Below the pieces are notes generated by a model. The model saw only the letters and a program-made list of their open reading frames with translations, was not told the DNA's origin and searched no databases. A program made the position numbers and the translations under genes. 64,000 nucleotides of DNA, from positions 558,001-622,000 of the forward strand of contig NZ_CANOOQ010000001.1 in NCBI RefSeq assembly GCF_947568225.1, in the 5' to 3' direction. The stretch is from Faecalispora anaeroviscerum (GTDB lineage Bacteria > Bacillota > Clostridia > Oscillospirales > Acutalibacteraceae). The stretch's first letter is position 1; every line of letters starts with the position of its first letter. Of the stretch, positions 60,137 to 64,000 are shown piece by piece.

Positions 60137-60834
60137 TGGAACCGATTTTACAGTGCAAAAACCTGACCAAGGTTTTCCCCGGCAAGGTTGCGCTGTCTGG
60201 GGTGGATTTAGACATCGGCCGCGGCAGAATTGTTGGCCTGCTTGGCCCGAACGGCAGCGGTAAAAGCACACTCATCAAGCTGTGCAACGGACTTTTAACA
60301 CCCACAAACGGAGAACTTTTAATTAACGGGAACGCCCCGGGCGTTGAAACAAAGCGGATTGTTTCGTATTTGCCGGAGCGCACCTACCTGAACGACTGGA
60401 TGACCGTGCGGAATCTGGTGGATTTCTTTGATGATTTTTACACGGATTTCAATAAGGCGAAGGCATATGATATGTTTCAGCGGCTGGATATTAAAAGCGA
60501 TGCCAAGCTGAAGACCATGTCGAAGGGCACAAAAGAAAAAGTGCAACTGATTTTGGTAATGAGCCGTGAAGCATCGCTGTACCTGCTGGATGAACCGATC
60601 GGCGGCGTGGACCCGGCGGCTCGCGATTACATTTTGAATACAATTATTTCTAATTACAGCGAGAACGCGACCGTAGTGATTTCCACCCACCTGATTAGCG
60701 ACGTGGAGAGAATTCTGGACGACATCATTTTCATCAATCAGGGGTCTATTGCATTGGTTTCTTCGGTGGAAGAGATCCGAGAGAAAAACAATAAATCTGT
60801 GGATGAATTGTTCCGGGAGGTGTTCCGATGCTAA
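60136..60834 (+). CDS. ABC transporter ATP-binding protein
   Basis: 232 residues. Walker A LGPNGSGKSTLIKLCNGL, Walker B LYLLDEPIGGVD and the switch His in VISTHLISDVE. The signature region reads MSKGTKEKVQLI instead of LSGGQ. Resembles the YtrB-type ATPases of short ABC-2 exporters. Co-transcribed with the GntR regulator and overlapping the permease gene by 7 bases. The substrate is unknown. Confidence 0.92.
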   Translation: MEPILQCKNLTKVFPGKVALSGVDLDIGRGRIVGLLGPNGSGKSTLIKLCNGLLTPTNGELLINGNAPGVETKRIVSYLPERTYLNDWMTVRNLVDFFDDFYTDFNKAKAYDMFQRLDIKSDAKLKTMSKGTKEKVQLILVMSREASLYLLDEPIGGVDPAARDYILNTIISNYSENATVVISTHLISDVERILDDIIFINQGSIALVSSVEEIREKNNKSVDELFREVFRC

Positions 60835-61613
60835 ACCGTTTGCTGAAATATGAAATCAAGTCAACCGCGCGCATTTACCTGCCGCTGTATCTCCTGTTGT
60901 TCTTAATGGCGGTCATCAATAAGATTTTTATTTCAATCAATTCTGAAAACCTCGGTATCCCCATCGCAATTTCCATGACGGCTTATGTGTCGATTGTTGT
61001 GGCCATTGTTGTGATTACGCTGGTGGTGACGATCCAGCGGTTTTATAAGAATTTGCTGACGGATGAGGGCTACCTGATGTTTACCTTACCGGTTAGTGTG
61101 GATGCCAATATTCTCAGCAAAATGCTCGTGGCGGTTCTCTGGAATCTCACAAGTATGGTCATTTCATTTTTCTCCGTTCTGGTGTTGGCCGTTGATCGCG
61201 ACATGATGGAAAGAATTGCGGAAACTTGGGGCCAGTTTTGGAGTTATATGGCCGGTATGGATTCTGCCGTATATATGGTCATTTTCCAGGGAATTATGCT
61301 GTTTCTCCTCTCTTTGGTTGTTGGAATCCTAAATCTTTATGTTGCGATGGCAATTGGGCACATGGTGCAAAAGCATCGGGTTGCCGGTTCCTTAGGAGCG
61401 TTTTTTCTGATCGGATTAGTGGAACAGATTATTGCGACAGTATTTATTGAAATTAGTTCCAAGAACGGCTTGTTTGATTTCTTGCTGAAAATGCAGCCAA
61501 TCTATCAAATTCAGTGGGTTCTAACGGCTTTGATCTTTGCAACTATCGTTCTCGGTGCGATTTACTATTTTGCGACGAAGTATATTTTGAGGAACAAACT
61601 GAATCTCGAATAA
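60828..61613 (+). CDS. ABC transporter permease (ABC-2 type)
   Basis: 261 residues with six hydrophobic segments, the N-terminus MLNRLLKYEIKSTARIYLPLY being typical of small ABC-2 permeases. It pairs with the ATPase at 60136; the operon GntR-ATPase-permease matches the ytr type. Export of an antimicrobial or envelope-related molecule is the likely class of function; not established. Confidence 0.82.
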   Translation: MLNRLLKYEIKSTARIYLPLYLLLFLMAVINKIFISINSENLGIPIAISMTAYVSIVVAIVVITLVVTIQRFYKNLLTDEGYLMFTLPVSVDANILSKMLVAVLWNLTSMVISFFSVLVLAVDRDMMERIAETWGQFWSYMAGMDSAVYMVIFQGIMLFLLSLVVGILNLYVAMAIGHMVQKHRVAGSLGAFFLIGLVEQIIATVFIEISSKNGLFDFLLKMQPIYQIQWVLTALIFATIVLGAIYYFATKYILRNKLNLE

Positions 61614-61626
61614 AAGGCGATTTGCT

Positions 61627-61658
61627 TCCCCTCCCTCAGAACGGGAGGGGATTTTTTT
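61627..61658 (+). terminator. Terminator of the GntR-ABC operon
   Basis: TCCCCTCCC (61627-61635) with GGGAGGGGA (61643-61651), loop TCAGAAC, then seven T residues. Confidence 0.88.
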
Positions 61659-61724
61659 ATATATTTGGCCGGAAAAATGAGGATGGTCATTTCTGGTAGA
61701 ATTCTTAAGTTTTTCCTGTTTTGG

Positions 61725-61753
61725 TTGCGAAAGGGCTAACCATGCGGTATAAT
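61725..61753 (+). promoter_or_regulatory. Promoter of the SH3/Ig-like repeat gene
   Basis: TTGCGA (61725-61730), a 17-base spacer and TATAAT (61748-61753), followed by a leader of about 125 bases in which I recognise no known riboswitch. Confidence 0.7.
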
Positions 61754-61885
61754 CAAAAAGTAAAAGCGGTAATATGCCGCAATTTGTCAATAATGATCAG
61801 ATCGATGGATCGCAGAGCGCAAGAAAGCGCGGTATGAACGAATGGATGACTAAGAAGAATCTGAATCAGAGAGGGATTAATAAGA

Positions 61886-64000
61886 ATGAAACGAATGAGG
61901 CCGTCTGTGACCAAACGTTTTTTTTCGGCAGTTCTTTCCGCTGCGGTAACAACCGCGGCGTTTGTCAATATGATGCCGGTTGTAATGGCAGCGCAGGCTA
62001 CCACAACGGATAAACTAAATATTCGCTCCGGGCCTGGAACAAGCTATCAGATCGTGAAAACAGTGGATAAAGGAATCGCGGTGGAAACAATGGATTCCGG
62101 AACCTCCGGCTGGTATAAGATAAAGCTACCCGACGGGACGCAGGGATATTGCAGCTCACAGTATCTGCAGGTTTTGTCTTCCGGCAGCTCGAGCAGTTCC
62201 AGCAGTTCCAGTAGCTCAAGCAGTTCCAGCGGATCGTCTTCGACTTATGGCACTTTAACGCTCGACACCCGCAGCTATACGATGGCCCCGGGAAATATTT
62301 ATGATTTTCGGGCAAAGGTAGAGGGAATGGGTTTGACGCAGGCCAATGTGAAGGTGTATTCCTCACGCACTGGTATTGCAACGGTCACGCGTGTGGCCGG
62401 TACAGACAAATACCGTGTTACCGGTAAGAGTGAGGGTGTTTGCTATGTGGTGGCGGAAGCCGCCGGCGTACATGCTTCCATTAAAATTACCGTAAAGAAA
62501 GGTGTAAAGCAGGTGGGAGAAGCCACCCGCTCCATTTCTCTTCTGGGGAATCATCCAGACCTGCCTTCCGGCGGGGGTTCCTCTTCCGGCGGGCAAACCA
62601 CCGCAATCACTCTGGACACAAAGAGTTATCAGTTTGCTTCTGTGGGTAAGACATACCAGTTCCTGGCCAAGGGAATTGCAAGTGGCAGCAGTCCGACGGT
62701 CACTTCCTCCGATTCGTCGGTGGTCAGTGTTTCTTTAAAGAATGCCAACGATTCGCGGGGTTATTTGTATGAAATTAAGTCGGTTTCGGCAGGCTCCGCT
62801 ACCATCACCGTCAGCAGCGGGAGTGCTTCCGCACAGCTGACTGCCAGCGTGCTGGGCTCCGGCAGCTCTGGTGGCCAGACCGGAGCAATTACGCTGGATA
62901 CATCAAGCTATACCTTTTCTTCCTCCGGCCAGGCCTATCAGTTTCTGGCAAAGGGAGTCTCTCAGGGCAGCAGTCCCACAGTAACCTCTTCCAATTCGTC
63001 TGTCGTCAGCGTCTCCTTAAAGAACGCCAACGATTCTCGTGGATACTTATATGAGATCAAAGCGGGTTCGGCAGGCTCTGCCGTTATCACCGTTACCAGC
63101 GGCAGTTTTTCCGCCTTTCTGACAGCAAATGTTTCTAGCTCCGGCAGCTCTGGAGGAACCGGTTCTGGAATTACAGGTGCCAGAACGACGACCGGCGTCA
63201 ATTTGCGCAGCGAGCCGAATACGGACTGCGATAAGCTGGCTGTGCTAGGTTCCGGCGTGGTGGTAGATGTTTTGAATACGACCTCCTACCCGGGCTGGAC
63301 ACAAGTTAGAACAAGCAGTGGTGTTGTCGGCTACTTATATAATGATTATATTGAATTTTTGTATGGAGACGACAATACTCAGGTCTCCGGCCTGAAGCTT
63401 TCCAACACCTCAGGGACGATCCCGAAGGGAAAAAGCTATTATGTTACGGCCACGGTGAATCCTGCCGGTTCCGCCGTGACATGGACCTCAAGCAATACCA
63501 ATGTTGCAACTGTCAGCAATGGTTTTATTTACGGCAATCAGCCCGGCAGCGCGGTTATCACTGCAAAAGCAGGCTCAAGCACGGCAACCTGCAATGTTAC
63601 CGTCACAGCGGCGGAGGCGGTTAAGGCGGCCTATACGTCCCCGAACGTGGCCGGGATCGGTCAGCAGGTCCAGCTGGTGGCGATAACGGATAACACCCGT
63701 TCCGCTGTGCGTTTTGTGGTTTCTGTGAACGACGGTACGAAGAAGACGCTTGATGTCGGCAGCTATACCGCTGAAAGCTCTACCAATGGCAATTTGGCTC
63801 CCAACAATACCCGCGTTTGGAAAACGGCGGTCACGTTCTCTTCCCCCGGGACTTATCAGGTTGCTGTATATTCCTCCACGGGCGGCTCCAGTTACAGCAG
63901 CACTGGGGTAACCACCAGCAGCTACGTAGTCACCACGCAGGAGAAAACCTCTTCCACACGTGAAAACCGGCGTGTCAGCGACGAGATGCTGACATTGATT
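61886..64000 (+). CDS. Secreted SH3-domain protein with bacterial Ig-like repeats (incomplete at window end)
   Basis: At least 705 residues; the frame is open from ATG 61886 to base 64000. The first 36 residues are a signal peptide (KRFFSAVLSAAVTTAAFVNMM...VMAAQ). Residues about 37-97 are a bacterial SH3 domain (LNIRSGPGTSYQIVKTV), then a Ser-rich linker (about 98-118), one Ig-like domain (about 120-200), two 94-residue repeats (237-330 and 331-424), a second SH3 domain (about 431-488, VNLRSEPNTDCDKLAVLG), a Big_2 domain (about 498-570) and further Thr/Ser-rich sequence. The architecture fits a cell-wall-attached protein; a catalytic domain may lie beyond the window. GAGAGGG is a weak ribosome site. 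Confidence 0.88.
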   Translation, partial: MKRMRPSVTKRFFSAVLSAAVTTAAFVNMMPVVMAAQATTTDKLNIRSGPGTSYQIVKTVDKGIAVETMDSGTSGWYKIKLPDGTQGYCSSQYLQVLSSGSSSSSSSSSSSSSSSGSSSTYGTLTLDTRSYTMAPGNIYDFRAKVEGMGLTQANVKVYSSRTGIATVTRVAGTDKYRVTGKSEGVCYVVAEAAGVHASIKITVKKGVKQVGEATRSISLLGNHPDLPSGGGSSSGGQTTAITLDTKSYQFASVGKTYQFLAKGIASGSSPTVTSSDSSVVSVSLKNANDSRGYLYEIKSVSAGSATITVSSGSASAQLTASVLGSGSSGGQTGAITLDTSSYTFSSSGQAYQFLAKGVSQGSSPTVTSSNSSVVSVSLKNANDSRGYLYEIKAGSAGSAVITVTSGSFSAFLTANVSSSGSSGGTGSGITGARTTTGVNLRSEPNTDCDKLAVLGSGVVVDVLNTTSYPGWTQVRTSSGVVGYLYNDYIEFLYGDDNTQVSGLKLSNTSGTIPKGKSYYVTATVNPAGSAVTWTSSNTNVATVSNGFIYGNQPGSAVITAKAGSSTATCNVTVTAAEAVKAAYTSPNVAGIGQQVQLVAITDNTRSAVRFVVSVNDGTKKTLDVGSYTAESSTNGNLAPNNTRVWKTAVTFSSPGTYQVAVYSSTGGSSYSSTGVTTSSYVVTTQEKTSSTRENRRVSDEMLTLI
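62594..63157 (+). repeat. Two tandem 282-bp coding repeats in the SH3/Ig-like gene
   Basis: Copies at 62594-62875 and 62876-63157 encode 94-residue units sharing AITLDT.SYTF, SGSSPTVTSS.SSVVSVSL and KNANDSRGYLYEIK. Synonymous differences show the duplication is not brand new. Confidence 0.85.

Noticed and set aside
61753..61885. Possible cyclic-di-AMP or other riboswitch before the SH3 protein
   Set aside because: Such genes often have one, but I could not find the conserved core sequences of the ydaO or c-di-GMP motifs here.
61774..62013. A 79-codon frame in the leader of the SH3/Ig-like gene
   Set aside because: It overlaps the signal peptide of the real gene in another frame, has no good ribosome site, and its second half is just that shadow.
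62594..63157. Repeats as a possible CRISPR or mobile element
   Set aside because: The repeated units are 282 bp, in frame, and encode protein domains; there are no short spacers.

Overview
The window reads as chromosomal DNA of a spore-forming, anaerobic Firmicute of the class Clostridia, probably an Oscillospirales/Ruminococcaceae-type organism of moderate GC. The reasons are a stage II sporulation protein R gene, AddAB instead of RecBCD, folate-dependent TrmFO, the nadD-yqeK-rsfS cluster, a bacterial V-type ATPase, a rubredoxin fused to a flavin reductase, acetate kinase, and consensus SigA-type promoters with strong Shine-Dalgarno sites. The species call is inference. I saw no rRNA or tRNA genes, CRISPR arrays, insertion sequences or prophage genes.

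Layout. 0-7.7 kb: the end of rarA, a flavin reductase-rubredoxin, a uracil/xanthine permease, a mutarotase-like protein with tmcAL (minus strand), ackA with its own promoter divergent from tmcAL, a small DUF378 membrane protein and an aldo/keto reductase. 7.8-9.9 kb: an AT-rich lrgA-lrgB-GntR(FCD) module with a matching operator. 9.96-18.7 kb: a complete nine-gene V-type ATPase operon on the minus strand (order of transcription G/H-like, C, I, K, F, E, A, B, D). 18.8-20.6 kb: an ACT-domain protein and a DUF711/PFL-family protein (minus). 20.9-25.2 kb: PHP phosphoesterase, Lrp regulator, aminotransferase, ispE and spoIIR. 25.2-27.1 kb: a second AT-rich patch with a divergent HxlR regulator/flavin reductase pair, then a methyltransferase. 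27.5-34.5 kb: addB-addA. 34.5-35.9 kb: infC-rpmI-rplT behind an attenuator-type leader, with infC starting at ATT. 36-38.1 kb: an rRNA methyltransferase and dprA. 38.3-44.4 kb: topA, trmFO, plsX, rnc and a radical SAM gene. 44.5-54.2 kb: smc, ftsY, rdgB, yhbY, nadD, yqeK, rsfS and leuS. 54.4-58.6 kb: an amino-acid permease, an ADP-ribosylglycohydrolase overlapping a DUF3841-like gene, and brnQ. 58.7-61.6 kb: degV and a GntR(YtrA-type)-ABC transporter operon. 61.9 kb to the end: the start of a secreted SH3/Ig-like repeat protein.

Most of the window is housekeeping. The points most worth a second look are the ADP-ribosylglycohydrolase/DUF3841-like overlap (a possible ADP-ribosylation make/reverse pair), a family of dispersed intergenic hairpins with a shared AAAACAG shoulder, an 82-bp duplicated promoter segment flanking one of these hairpins, the ATT start and leader of infC, an FCD-GntR operator in front of lrgAB, a possible sigma-F promoter in front of spoIIR, and several inverted repeats lying exactly on promoters (ackA/tmcAL, topA, the YtrA-type operon). 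All family assignments come from reading the translations; no database search was run.
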